Shown here piece after piece: positions 24,339 to 32,923 of a DNA stretch of 64,000 bases. Every line of letters starts with the position of its first letter. Within the stretch, counting starts at the first letter, position 1. Under the pieces are notes generated by a model. That model had not been told where the DNA came from, searched no databases, and worked only from the letters and a program-made list of their open reading frames with translations. Location: NCBI RefSeq assembly GCF_014892575.1, contig NZ_JADBGI010000026.1, positions 1 to 64,000 of the forward strand. Reading direction: 5' to 3'. Source of the stretch: Nocardiopsis coralli (lineage in GTDB: Bacteria; Actinomycetota; Actinomycetes; Streptosporangiales; Streptosporangiaceae). The translations under genes and the position numbers were made by a program.

Positions 24339-26381
24339 TCACACGTGGTCCCTGGGGATCTTCGAGGAGTAGATCTTGGAGGACACGCGCTCGCCCCCTT
24401 CGTAGGCGTCCAACGTGGCGTGCAGGTGGAAGTGGGTCGCGGTCGAGGTGAGCACGGTGCGGGTGGTGGTCTCCGCGGACCAGTCGCCCCGGCGGAAGCC
24501 CATGGTCCAGACGGTCTCGCCGCGCACCGAGTCGTAGTCGTTGGCGACCCAGCTGTAGTCCTCCACGGCGCGGCGGGTCAGGTCCAGTCCGATGTCTTCG
24601 AGGCGGACCGTGCCCAGGTCCTTGACCACGTTCAGCGAGGAGCGGTAGTGCACCAGGTCGTGGGACAGGTCCCAGCGTTGCTCGCCGGGTGCGAGCGTGG
24701 TGGTGGCGATGGGGGCGGTGCCCTCGGGTTCGTCGAAGGCTGCGGGTTCGGGGCCCGAGGCCTCGGGGCCCGAGCGCTTGGGCAGCAGGACCCGGGTGTG
24801 CGGTCCGGGGTGGACGCTGAGCATGACGGGTTCGGGTGAGGGCCAGGCCAGGGGCCAGTACGAGGTGGAGACCGCCACCCTGATGCGGTGCCCGGGCGGA
24901 AAGGCCTGCGCGATCCCGTTCAGCGACACCGAGACGCGGTACCTGCGGCCCGGTTCGAGCTTGCGGGGGTGTTCGTGGTCGGCGCCCCCTGCGGCGTGGG
25001 TGAGGTTGAGCAGCCCGTAGGTGACGCGGGTGGCCTGGCCGTCGGGGAACACGTCGGACAGGCGTACGGCCACCATCGCGTCGGGCCGGTCCACCGACAG
25101 TTCCAGGTCGACCACGGGTGAGCCCAGGATCTCCAGGCGTTCGGTGAGCGGGCCGCTGTCGAAGACCATCGACCCGCCGTCCTCCTCGCGCTGGTCGTAG
25201 GGCAGGTCGGGCGGGGCGTTGTAGGAGCACCATTTTCCGGCGTACTGGCCGGTGGACAACGGTGACGACAGGGTCAGGGGCGCATGGCCGGGTTCGGACC
25301 TCTGTCCCTGGTCCAGGATGCGCCCGGGTGCCAGATCGTGGACGGCGGCTTCGATACTGGGGGAGGGCCAGGTGTCCTCGCCCACCCAGCGGCCCGGGCG
25401 TTCGTCGTAGTCGGTGGAGGGCTCGACGCTGTCCTGCATCCAGGCGCGCAGCATCGGCGCGGCCATGATGTCGTTGTCCGCCCCCTTGAGCCAGCGGTCC
25501 CACCAGCGCACCAGCTCTTGCAGGAACCCGATGGCGGGGCCGGGCTGGCCCAGGTGGGGATACTTGTGCGACCAGGGGCCCAGCAGGCCCAGCCGCGGCA
25601 CGTCCAGGCCCGCGAGCAGGCGGAAGACGGAGTTGGAGTACCCGTCGGCCCACCCGGACACCGCCATGACCGGGACCTCCACGGCGCCCAGGTCCTCGGC
25701 GACCGACCCGTGTTTCCAGAAGTCGTCGCGGCGCTGGTGGCGCAGCCAGGTCTCCAGCCACAGGCCGCTGTGTTCGAGGCGTTCGTGCCACATCTGCCGC
25801 CAGCGCTCGCCGACCAGCTCCGGGTCGGGCGGGCAGGAGTTGTAGGCGAACATCGTGGAGGCCCAGGACAGGTTGTCGCCCAGCAGGCATCCGCCCATGT
25901 AGTGCACGTCGTCGGAGTAGCGGTCGTCGGTGGAGGAGGCGGTGACGATCGCGCCCAGGCTCTCGGGGCGGCGGGCGGCGACCTGCAGGGCGTTGAAGCC
26001 GCCCCAGGAGATGCCCATCATGCCGGTGGTGCCGTCGCACCACGGTTGTGCGGCCAGCCAGGCCAGGACCTCTTCGGCGTCCTGGAGTTCCTGTTCCAGG
26101 TACTCGTCCTGCAGCACCCCCTCGGAGTCGCCGCTGCCGCGCAGGTCCACGCGCACGCACGCGTAACCGTGCCCGGCCATGTAGGGGTGGTGGATCGAGT
26201 CGCGGTGGGCGGTCAGGTCGCGGCGCCGGTAGGGGATGAACTCCAGGATCGCCGGGACGGGGTGTGCGCGGCTGTCCTCCGGGCGCCAGATACGGGCGGC
26301 CAGGCGGGTGCCGTCGGTGAGCGGGACCCGCACGTACTCGTCCTCGCGGATCGAGCGCGGGAGCGTGTCCACGGTGCGCAT
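24339..26381 (-). CDS. CocE/NonD family hydrolase (X-Pro dipeptidyl-peptidase S15-like)
   Basis: This encodes 680 residues. The alpha/beta-hydrolase domain carries the nucleophile elbow GISWGGFNAL (about residue 120), an Asp in VSGWADGYSNS and a His in GPWSHKYPH, the catalytic triad order of S15/cocaine-esterase enzymes. The C-terminal ~230 residues are the typical jelly-roll domain (PPGHRIRVAVSTSYWPLAWP). These enzymes cut esters, amides or peptides. The gene starts 2 bases after the stop of the ATP-grasp gene upstream on the same strand, so synthesis and hydrolysis of an amide or ester may be linked. No signal peptide is seen, so it is probably cytoplasmic. Confidence 0.88.
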   Translation of the reverse strand: MRTVDTLPRSIREDEYVRVPLTDGTRLAARIWRPEDSRAHPVPAILEFIPYRRRDLTAHRDSIHHPYMAGHGYACVRVDLRGSGDSEGVLQDEYLEQELQDAEEVLAWLAAQPWCDGTTGMMGISWGGFNALQVAARRPESLGAIVTASSTDDRYSDDVHYMGGCLLGDNLSWASTMFAYNSCPPDPELVGERWRQMWHERLEHSGLWLETWLRHQRRDDFWKHGSVAEDLGAVEVPVMAVSGWADGYSNSVFRLLAGLDVPRLGLLGPWSHKYPHLGQPGPAIGFLQELVRWWDRWLKGADNDIMAAPMLRAWMQDSVEPSTDYDERPGRWVGEDTWPSPSIEAAVHDLAPGRILDQGQRSEPGHAPLTLSSPLSTGQYAGKWCSYNAPPDLPYDQREEDGGSMVFDSGPLTERLEILGSPVVDLELSVDRPDAMVAVRLSDVFPDGQATRVTYGLLNLTHAAGGADHEHPRKLEPGRRYRVSVSLNGIAQAFPPGHRIRVAVSTSYWPLAWPSPEPVMLSVHPGPHTRVLLPKRSGPEASGPEPAAFDEPEGTAPIATTTLAPGEQRWDLSHDLVHYRSSLNVVKDLGTVRLEDIGLDLTRRAVEDYSWVANDYDSVRGETVWTMGFRRGDWSAETTTRTVLTSTATHFHLHATLDAYEGGERVSSKIYSSKIPRDHV

Positions 26382-26383
26382 CG

Positions 26384-27670
26384 TCAGTCCCCCGGTGTGG
26401 TCTTCGCGTCGGTGTCCTGGATGTCGAAGTCGAGCGCGTCGGCGCAGGCCCGGTAGGTCTCCTCGGCCTCCTTCGGGCCGTCGGCGCCCACGAAGACGTC
26501 GGCGAGCTCGTAGCTGGAGGTGTCCTGCCCGCCCAGCTCGGAAAGGTGCAGGCCGGCCCGGGCGGTGATCTCGATGTGCACGCCCGGGTGCTCGTGTTCG
26601 ATGCGTTCGATCTCGTCGGAGGTGGGGACCGAGCGCACCAGGCCGTCGCGGAAGCGGCGCAGGAACCATTTGGCGGCGAAGGGGTACTGGCCGCCGCGCC
26701 CTTGGCGGGGTTCTTCACCCAGGGCGATGCGCAGGGGCGCCTCGTGGTTGGCCAGCCCGTCCACGCTCTCGAACAGGGCCGCGTGGGACTGGGAGTGGCG
26801 GGGGTTGATCTCCAGCAGGGTGAGGGTGTCCTGGTCGGCGTCGTGGAAGTACTCGACGTTGAAGGCGGTGTTGTCCAGGCCCATGTGGGCGATGACGCGC
26901 CGGGTCAGCTCGGTCACCCGCTCGCGGACCCGGGTGCTCTGGCGGGAGGGGTACTCGTAGCACAGGAAACTGGAGGTGCCGGGGTAGCAGTCGGAGTCGA
27001 CGATGCCGTAGATGTGCGGGCGGGAGCCGTGCACGTAACCCTCGACGGTGATCTGGCGCCCGGTGGCCTCCTCCTCGGCCAGGCCGGCGGTGCCTCCGGC
27101 GCGGGCGATGGCCTCGGGCAGGTCGAGGCGGTCCATGACCCACTGGAAGGGCGCGCCGACGCGGCCGGCGCCCTCGCGCAGCCGCTGCAGCGCGTGGTGG
27201 TACCCCTCGTCGTCGGTGACGCGGAAGGCCAGTTCGGAGGAGAAGGCCTTGACCGGTTTGAGCCAGAGCGGGTAGCGCAGCTCCTGCGGCGGGCCGGGCT
27301 CGTCCAGGTCGACCTCGGCGAAGCGGGGGACGGCCTCGGGGACCACGGATCGCTGTTCGAGCCTGCTCCAGTACTTGTGTTCGCAGCGCACGATCGCGTC
27401 GAGGGGTGCGTGGGGCAGCCCGCGCGGTTCGCACAGGAGCGGGACCAGGGAACTGACGGGGAAGTCCCAGTAGCCGATGACGGCGTCGACGGTGCCGTCG
27501 AAGGCCTGCAGTTGCTGTTCGGCGCGTTCGAGCAGGGCGGGCATGTCCAGCTCGCCCGAGGTCAGTGACTCCAGGTCGAGCAGCGGGTGGATGCGGTGGT
27601 CCCCGGGCAGGGCGCTCAGTTCCTGCCGGTTGTGCTCGTCGAGCCCGAGGACGAAGACGTTCTTGGTCAC
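26384..27670 (-). CDS. ATP-grasp domain protein (carboxylate-amine ligase-like)
   Basis: This encodes 428 residues. After an N-terminal Rossmann-like part (KNVFVLGLDEHNRQ, about residues 3-16), the ATP-grasp core is recognised by LWLKPVKAFSSELAFRV (nucleotide-binding Lys strand), TVEGYVHGSRPHIYGIVDSD and LTLLEINPRHSQSHAALFE, the last holding the Mg-binding Glu and Asn. ATP-grasp enzymes join a carboxylate to an amine or thiol through acyl phosphate. The substrate is unknown. The GTG at 27670 is preceded by a G-rich site. It is the first gene of a two-gene unit with the CocE/S15 hydrolase. Confidence 0.85.
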   Translation of the reverse strand: MTKNVFVLGLDEHNRQELSALPGDHRIHPLLDLESLTSGELDMPALLERAEQQLQAFDGTVDAVIGYWDFPVSSLVPLLCEPRGLPHAPLDAIVRCEHKYWSRLEQRSVVPEAVPRFAEVDLDEPGPPQELRYPLWLKPVKAFSSELAFRVTDDEGYHHALQRLREGAGRVGAPFQWVMDRLDLPEAIARAGGTAGLAEEEATGRQITVEGYVHGSRPHIYGIVDSDCYPGTSSFLCYEYPSRQSTRVRERVTELTRRVIAHMGLDNTAFNVEYFHDADQDTLTLLEINPRHSQSHAALFESVDGLANHEAPLRIALGEEPRQGRGGQYPFAAKWFLRRFRDGLVRSVPTSDEIERIEHEHPGVHIEITARAGLHLSELGGQDTSSYELADVFVGADGPKEAEETYRACADALDFDIQDTDAKTTPGD

Positions 27671-27697
27671 AGGGCTCACCCCCAAGGGTGTGGGCAC

Positions 27698-27718
27698 CCA
27701 CCGGTCAGTCACCGGTGG
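27698..27718. promoter_or_regulatory. Inverted repeat in the ATP-grasp leader
   Basis: CCACCGG-N7-CCGGTGG is a 7-bp perfect inverted repeat about 28 bases before the ATP-grasp start. It may be an operator or a leader hairpin. Confidence 0.35.
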
Positions 27719-27796
27719 ACGTGTTCCCTGTAGATGCTCCTGCGCCCTGTGTGGTGGTTTGAAACTTCAGTATGTGATGTGCAACAGGTGGGCGCC

Positions 27797-28726
27797 TCAG
27801 TCCTGGGGGCGCCAGTCGGCGTTGGCACCGCAGATGACCAGGCAGGGGTTGTGGCCGGGTACGCGTCCGGCCAGCCACGCCGCGAAGGGCACGGCGGCTG
27901 CGGGTTCGGTGGCGATACGCAGGTCGCTCCACAGTCGGCGCTGGGCCTCGGTGATCTCGGCGTCGCTGACCAGGGCCGGGGTGATGGGGTGGGTGCGCAG
28001 GACCTCGAAAGGCACCTCGCCCAGGGTGGCCGCGCCCAGGGCGGAGGAGGCGACCGAGTCCACGGGGGTGGTCACCGGGTGGCCCGCCTCCAGGGCGGCG
28101 TGCAGGCTCTGGCAGCCGCGGGGTTCGGCGCCCACGACGCGGCGCCCGCCCGCGCCCAGGCGGACGCCGGCGGCCAGGCCGCCCCCGCCCACGGCCACGG
28201 CGACGGTGTCGCAGTCGGGGGCGTCGGCGGCCACTTCCAGGCCGATGGTGCCCTGTCCGGCCACGACGAGGGCGTCGTCGAAGGCGTGCAGGTAGCGCAC
28301 GTGGTCGCGTTCGGCGTGGGCGCGGGCGGCCTCGGCGGCCACGGCGTAGTGCTCGCCCACGCGGACGATCTCGGCGCCGGTCGCGGCCAGGGGTCCGGCC
28401 TTGGCCTCGGGGACGGTCTCGGGCACGTAGACGGTGGCGTGTTTGCCGAGCAGGCGTGCGGCGGTGGCGACCCCGAGGCCGTGGTTGCCGCCGGAGGCGG
28501 TGATGACCTGGTCGGTGTCGGGGCCGGCGATGAGGGCGTTGAGGGCTCCGCGCAGTTTGAAGGCCCCGGTCAGCTGCAGGTGCTCGAGCTTGAGGGTGAG
28601 CGGGCGCCCGTCGATCTCGGTGCGCATCACCGGGGTGCGGCGGGCGTAGGGGGCGATGCGTTCGGCGGCGGCGCGCACGTCGGTGGCTGTGGGCGCGAGC
28701 GCGGTGGGTGCGGTCTCGGGGCTCAT
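27797..28726 (-). CDS. Threonine/serine dehydratase-like PLP enzyme
   Basis: This encodes 309 residues of the fold-type II PLP family (threonine dehydratase/serine racemase). The PLP Lys lies in LTGAFKLRGALNAL (about residue 56), the phosphate/carboxylate-binding SGGNHGLGVATAARLLG follows, and the glycine-rich AVAVGGGGLAAGV holds the PLP phosphate. It lacks the C-terminal ACT regulatory domain of biosynthetic IlvA, so a catabolic or racemase role is likely. GGAGG precedes the ATG. It diverges from a LysR regulator with an AT-rich, repeat-containing region between them. Confidence 0.88.
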   Translation of the reverse strand: MSPETAPTALAPTATDVRAAAERIAPYARRTPVMRTEIDGRPLTLKLEHLQLTGAFKLRGALNALIAGPDTDQVITASGGNHGLGVATAARLLGKHATVYVPETVPEAKAGPLAATGAEIVRVGEHYAVAAEAARAHAERDHVRYLHAFDDALVVAGQGTIGLEVAADAPDCDTVAVAVGGGGLAAGVRLGAGGRRVVGAEPRGCQSLHAALEAGHPVTTPVDSVASSALGAATLGEVPFEVLRTHPITPALVSDAEITEAQRRLWSDLRIATEPAAAVPFAAWLAGRVPGHNPCLVICGANADWRPQD

Positions 28727-28751
28727 GCCTCCACTGTGCCGCTACTGGGGA

Positions 28752-28797
28752 TTAACATAAAGTTGTTGCTGCTAAAGATCGTTAAGCAAAGCTTTGC
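28752..28797. promoter_or_regulatory. AT-rich divergent operator region for LysR and the dehydratase
   Basis: TTAAC (28752-28756) and GTTAA (28781-28785) form an inverted repeat. It is followed directly by the perfect palindrome GCAAAGCTTTGC (28786-28797). The patch is conspicuously AT-rich for this genome and lies between divergent starts at 28726 and 28827, as expected for LysR recognition and activation sites. Confidence 0.55.
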
Positions 28798-28826
28798 GTC
28801 AGGTTGTGTCTGCGTGTGGGGGTGCT

Positions 28827-29732
28827 GTGCTCGACGCCAACCGCGTGCGTGTGCTGGTGGAGATCGCCCACGCCGGGTCCATCGCCGCGGCCGCCGAACG
28901 CCTGTCCTACACCCCGCCCGCGCTGTCGCAGCAGCTCACCAAGTTGGAGCGCGAGGTGGGGGTGGCGCTGGTCGAGCGCGGCCGGACGGGGGCGACCCTG
29001 ACCGAGGCCGGTCGGGTGCTGCTGGAGCGCGGTGAGCGGGTGCTGGGCGAACTGCGCGACGCCGAACGTGCCGTACGTGCGGTGGGCGGGCAGGAGCCGA
29101 GCCAGTTGTCGCTGGGGGCTTTCGCCAGCGCGGGCAAGGTGTTGTTGCCCCAGACCTTGGCGTTGTTCGGCCACCAGCACCCGCACGTGCGGTTGTCGCT
29201 GTTCGACGTCGAACCCCCGGGCGGGCACGGCCAGGTCACCTCGGGGGAGCTGGACCTGCTCATCACCCACCGGTATCCGGGGGTGCCGTTGCCGCGCACC
29301 TCGGGGCTGCACCGCGAACGCATCCTGGTGGACCCGCTGCTGGCGGTGGCGCCCGAGGGGCACCCGCTGGCCGACGGGCCGCTGTCCTTGGCCGACCTGG
29401 CCGACGAGGAGTGGATCTGCGGCGCTCCGGGGATCCACAACCGCATCAGCCTGGACACCGCCGCGGCCGAGGCGGGTGTGCGCCTGTCGGTGGCCTACGA
29501 GACCCGCGACTACGAGGTGGCGCTGGCGTTGATCGAGGCGGGTGTGGGTGTGGCGCTGGTGCCGCAGTCGATCCTTGGTGCGGCGCGCAACGGGGGCTGG
29601 GTGAGCCGCCGGCTCAGTGACGTGGCCCCGGCCCGGGAGATCTACGCGGTGCACCGGCGGCGCCCGCCCGAGCCGGTGCCGGCCATGGTCGCGACCCTGC
29701 GGGGGGTCGCCGCCCGGGCCCCGGGCTTCTAG
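28827..29732 (+). CDS. LysR family transcriptional regulator
   Basis: This encodes 301 residues, the standard LTTR size. The N-terminal winged helix reads LVEIAHAGSIAAAAERLSYT then PPALSQQLTKLEREVGVALV, and the periplasmic-binding-like effector domain covers about residues 90-300 (LDLLITHRYPG, VGVALVPQSILG). I choose the GTG at 28827 with GGGGG upstream; an earlier TTG would add a Cys-containing tail. It probably controls the divergent threonine/serine dehydratase. Its stop shares the bases CTAG with the convergent channel gene. Confidence 0.88.
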   Translation: MLDANRVRVLVEIAHAGSIAAAAERLSYTPPALSQQLTKLEREVGVALVERGRTGATLTEAGRVLLERGERVLGELRDAERAVRAVGGQEPSQLSLGAFASAGKVLLPQTLALFGHQHPHVRLSLFDVEPPGGHGQVTSGELDLLITHRYPGVPLPRTSGLHRERILVDPLLAVAPEGHPLADGPLSLADLADEEWICGAPGIHNRISLDTAAAEAGVRLSVAYETRDYEVALALIEAGVGVALVPQSILGAARNGGWVSRRLSDVAPAREIYAVHRRRPPEPVPAMVATLRGVAARAPGF

Positions 29733-30361
29733 GCGGGCGGGGCGCCGGGCGGCAGGGGGGCGTTCCAGCGGTAGCGCAGGGACAGCACGCGCACGGAGAA
29801 GCACAGCAGCGCGCCGGCCACGGCGAACCACACTGAGCCCAGGCCCACGGTGTCGGCGAGCACGACCACGCCCGCGCCCAGCAGGGCGGGGATGGCGTAC
29901 AGGCGCGAGTTGGCGCTGAGCACGACCGGGACCCGGTTCAGGAGCACGTCGCGGATGGTGCCGCCGCCCACGCCGGTCAGCACGCCCAGGAGGACGGCCT
30001 GCAGGGGTCCGAAGCCGTGTTCGAGGGCCTTGGTGGCGCCGATGACGGCGAACAGGCTCAGCCCGGCGGCGTCGAAGAGCTGGATGGGTGTGGCCAGGTG
30101 GCGCAGCTGGCGGCTCAGGAAGTAGGCCAGGGCGCCGCCGGCCAGGGCGGTGACCAGGTAGCGCCAGTCCTGGAAGGTGGCGGGGGTCTGGCCGAGCAGG
30201 ACGTCGCGGATGATGCCGCCGCCCAGGGCGGTGATCACGCCCAGCACCATGACCCCGACGATGTCCACGCGTGCGGTGCGGATCGCTGTGAGGGCTCCGT
30301 CGAGCGCGAAGGCGAAGACGCCCAGCAGGTCGAGGGTGAGGATGATGCTCTGGGTGGACAT
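29729..30361 (-). CDS. Trimeric intracellular cation (TRIC)-type channel, UPF0126 family
   Basis: This encodes 210 residues with seven predicted membrane helices in two inverted repeats of three, plus one. The internal duplication shows in the twin motifs GGGIIRDVLLGQTP and GGGTIRDVLLNRVP, the glycine-rich hinges of bacterial TRIC/YadS proteins. These form homotrimeric monovalent cation channels, although some relatives are annotated as glycine transporters. Convergent with the LysR gene, sharing stop bases. No operon partner. Confidence 0.9.
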   Translation of the reverse strand: MSTQSIILTLDLLGVFAFALDGALTAIRTARVDIVGVMVLGVITALGGGIIRDVLLGQTPATFQDWRYLVTALAGGALAYFLSRQLRHLATPIQLFDAAGLSLFAVIGATKALEHGFGPLQAVLLGVLTGVGGGTIRDVLLNRVPVVLSANSRLYAIPALLGAGVVVLADTVGLGSVWFAVAGALLCFSVRVLSLRYRWNAPLPPGAPPA

Positions 30362-30425
30362 GGGTGCGGGGCCGGGGCGGCGCTCCCCCTCTCGTGTGCT
30401 GCGGGGCCGGTGACCGTCGACCAGT

Positions 30426-30443
30426 ACACCACGGCGGTGGTGT
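30426..30443. promoter_or_regulatory. Inverted repeat upstream of the flavoprotein gene
   Basis: ACACCAC-GGCG-GTGGTGT is a perfect 7+4+7 inverted repeat about 92 bases before the ATG at 30535. It may be an operator; the regulator is unknown. Confidence 0.35.
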
Positions 30444-30534
30444 GTCCGCGCACGTCAGTGCGTGTCGGGTTCTGCGGGCAGGCCGGGGGAAGGACACCAT
30501 CGATTCCGGAGCGAGACACACACGGGGGCAGGCG

Positions 30535-31893
30535 ATGGAACACCTGGATGCGGTCGTGGTGGGCATGGGGCCCGGAGGTGAGGCGGTGGCCTCGCGGTTG
30601 CTGGCCGAGGGCAGACACGTGGCGGTGGCCGAGGCCGACCTGATCGGGGGCGAGTGCGGCTACTACGCGTGCATCCCCACCAAGGTGCTGCTGCGCGGGC
30701 CCGAGGCGCAGCGGGAGGCGGACGGGGTGGCCGGGCTCTCGCGCCCGGAGCTCGACTGGGAGGCGCTGCGTTCCTACCGCGACGGGATGATCCGCCACCT
30801 GGACGACTCCGCGCAGGTGGACGGCTACCGCGACCTGGGCGCACGCGTGTTCAAGGGGCGCGCCCGTCTGGTGGGGCGCGACCCCTGGCGGGTGGTGGTC
30901 AACGGCACCGAACTGCAGGCGGACCACGTGGTGCTGGCGACCGGTTCGGAACCGGTGGTCCCGCCGATCGCGGGGCTGGCGGAGCTTGGCCCGGACGTGG
31001 TGTGGACCAACCGGGAAGCCACGACGCTCACGGCCATCCCCGAGCGGGCCGTGGTCGTGGGCGGCAGCGCCGTGGGCGTGGAGCTGGGTCAGTTCCTTGC
31101 GGAGTTGGGCAGCCGGGTCACGGTGGTCCAGCGCGGGCCGCGGCTGTTGGACCGCGAGGACGAGCGCCTGTGCGCGCTGGTCTCGGAGCAGTTCGAGCGC
31201 GACGGTATCGACGTGCGTACCGGCACTCAGGTCTCGGCGGTGGGCCGTGACGCCCACGGGGTGGTGGCGCACCTGGACGACGGGACCCGGGTGGAGACCG
31301 ACGTGGTGGTGCTGGCCAGCGGCCGCCGTCCCCGGGTGGAGGGTCTGGGCCTGGATGAGGTGGGTGTGGACACCGGCGGGGGTGCGGTGGCGGTGGACGA
31401 CCGGTGCCGCCTGGCGCCGGGCCTGTGGGCGGTGGGTGACCTGACCGGGCAGGCGATGTTCACCCACGTGGCCTCGTACCAGGCCAGGGTGGTCACCGAC
31501 AATCTGCTCGGCACCGACCACCGTGCCGACTACACGGGGGTCCCGCGGGTGGTCTTCTCCCACCCGGAGGTGGCCGCGGTGGGCCTGACGCAGGAGCAGG
31601 CGCGCGGGGCCGGGGTGGACGTGGTGGCGTCGGAGGTCGACCTGACCGAGGAGCTGGCCCGCCCCTGGACGTTCGAGACCGAGCCGCAGGGCCGGCTGGG
31701 GCTGGTGGCCGACCGTGCCTCGGGGGTGCTGGTGGGGGCGTGGGCGTTCGGCCCGCTGTCCTCGGAGTGGATCCACACCGCGGCGTTGGCGGTGCGGGCG
31801 CGGATCCCGGTGAGCACGCTGCGCCGGTCGATCTTCCAGTTCCCGACCTTCTCCCAGGGGTATCTGGCGGCGCTGGACCGGTTGGAGATGTGA
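30535..31893 (+). CDS. FAD-dependent pyridine nucleotide-disulfide oxidoreductase family protein
   Basis: This encodes 452 residues. The FAD-binding GMGPGGEAVASRL, the redox-active disulfide GGECGYYACIPTK (Cys-x4-Cys, about residues 39-44), the NAD(P)H-binding VVVGGSAVGVELGQFLAELG and the second FAD motif GLWAVGDLTGQ are all present, as in dihydrolipoamide and mercuric reductases. The C-terminal interface, normally carrying the HPT-type His-Glu dyad, reads FQFPTFSQGYL, so the usual acid-base His is replaced by Phe. It is thus unlikely to be a lipoamide dehydrogenase and may reduce a different disulfide, quinone or metal. The ATG at 30535 follows a G-rich site. Confidence 0.85.
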   Translation: MEHLDAVVVGMGPGGEAVASRLLAEGRHVAVAEADLIGGECGYYACIPTKVLLRGPEAQREADGVAGLSRPELDWEALRSYRDGMIRHLDDSAQVDGYRDLGARVFKGRARLVGRDPWRVVVNGTELQADHVVLATGSEPVVPPIAGLAELGPDVVWTNREATTLTAIPERAVVVGGSAVGVELGQFLAELGSRVTVVQRGPRLLDREDERLCALVSEQFERDGIDVRTGTQVSAVGRDAHGVVAHLDDGTRVETDVVVLASGRRPRVEGLGLDEVGVDTGGGAVAVDDRCRLAPGLWAVGDLTGQAMFTHVASYQARVVTDNLLGTDHRADYTGVPRVVFSHPEVAAVGLTQEQARGAGVDVVASEVDLTEELARPWTFETEPQGRLGLVADRASGVLVGAWAFGPLSSEWIHTAALAVRARIPVSTLRRSIFQFPTFSQGYLAALDRLEM

Positions 31894-31914
31894 GCCCCCG
31901 GCACGGAGCCTCGT

Positions 31915-31950
31915 GCGCCCGCCGGCCCCGTCGCAGGGGTCGGCGGGCGC
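31915..31950. terminator. Bidirectional hairpin between convergent genes
   Basis: A 15-bp stem with one G-T pair (GCGCCCGCCGGCCCC / GGGGTCGGCGGGCGC) around a 6-base loop lies between the flavoprotein stop and the convergent siderophore-interacting gene. Confidence 0.65.
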
Positions 31951-31969
31951 CGTGCTGCCACGGGGCGGG

Positions 31970-32818
31970 TCAGCCGGCGGGGGTGGCCAGGGCGGCCTCC
32001 TCCTCGGCCTCGATGCCGCGGTGCCATTCGCCCTTGGTGGACTGCCAGGTGTCCTCGTCGCGGCCCAGGCGCCAGTAGCCGGAGACCGACAGGAGCTCCT
32101 TGGGCAGGGCGTGTTCGATGCGCAGCAGGCGGCGCAGGTCGCGCACTGCGTTGGCCTCCCCGTGCACGAACGCGTGGATACGTCCGGAGGGGAAGTCCAG
32201 GGCGCGCACCGCCGGTACGAGTGCGGATCCGACCACACCCTCGCCGCGATGGAGCCAGTGCACGTGGATGCCCTCGCCGGTGGGCAGGTCGAGTTCGTCG
32301 TCGGGGCCGGCCACCTCGATGTAGACGTGGGCGGTGGCGCCGGAGGGCAGGCCCTCCAGGGCGGTGGCGATGGCGGGCAGGGCGCTCTCGTCGCCGGCGA
32401 GCAGGTGCCAGTCGGCCTCACGGGAGGGGCTGTACGCGCCGCCGGGGCCCATGAAGTGCAGGGTGTCGCCCTCGCGTGCGGCGTCGGCCCAGGGGCCGGC
32501 CAGGCCGGTGTCGCCGTGGGTGACGAAGTCGATGGTGAGCAGGCGCTCGCGGCGGTCCCAGTGGCGGACGGTGTAGGTGCGGGTGGTGGGCCACTCCGAG
32601 CGGGGGGCGTTGTTGAGGGTGTCCTCGAGGTCGGCGGTGGTCAGGCCCTCGGTGGTGGGGAAGAGGAGTTTGACGTAGCTGTCGGTGTGGCCGTTGGTGT
32701 CGAACCGGTCCAGGCCGGGGCCGCCCAGAACGATCCGGACCATGTGCGGGCTCAGCCGTCGGGTCGACGCGACCGTTCCGGTGTGCACGGTCCTCTTGCG
32801 CGGCTTCTGCTCGGCCAC
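31970..32818 (-). CDS. Siderophore-interacting FAD-binding reductase (SIP/ViuB family)
   Basis: This encodes 282 residues. The FAD-binding domain shows RTYTVRHWDRRERLLTIDFV (about residues 80-99) and GPWADAAREGDTLHFMGPGG. The C-terminal NAD(P)H domain ends with SGYWRLGRDEDTWQ, a SIP-family hallmark. It should release iron from imported ferric siderophores by reduction in the cytoplasm. An IdeR/DmdR1-type iron box lies 28 bases upstream of the GTG, so iron should repress it. GGAGGGAG is the ribosome-binding site. No siderophore synthesis or uptake genes are adjacent. Confidence 0.93.
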   Translation of the reverse strand: MAEQKPRKRTVHTGTVASTRRLSPHMVRIVLGGPGLDRFDTNGHTDSYVKLLFPTTEGLTTADLEDTLNNAPRSEWPTTRTYTVRHWDRRERLLTIDFVTHGDTGLAGPWADAAREGDTLHFMGPGGAYSPSREADWHLLAGDESALPAIATALEGLPSGATAHVYIEVAGPDDELDLPTGEGIHVHWLHRGEGVVGSALVPAVRALDFPSGRIHAFVHGEANAVRDLRRLLRIEHALPKELLSVSGYWRLGRDEDTWQSTKGEWHRGIEAEEEAALATPAG

Positions 32819-32845
32819 GGGTGCTCCCTCCGCCAGACGTGATAG

Positions 32846-32864
32846 TTAGGTTAGCCTAACCAAG
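32846..32864 (-). promoter_or_regulatory. IdeR/DmdR1 iron box
   Basis: On the minus strand the 19-mer CTTGGTTAGGCTAACCTAA matches the consensus TTAGGTTAGGCTAACCTAA at 17 of 19 positions. Its 13-bp core palindrome is 32849-32861. It sits in the promoter region of the siderophore-interacting protein gene. Confidence 0.88.
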
Positions 32865-32923
32865 TACACCGTAGAGGTCGACGGGGGACCCCCGCAAACC
32901 GTCCGCGGCAGGACACGGCGGGC

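Noticed and set aside
27748..27785. Promoter for the ATP-grasp gene around TTGCAC and CATACT on the minus strand
   Set aside because: The two hexamers are wrongly spaced for -35/-10; the patch is AT-rich but no confident pair could be chosen.
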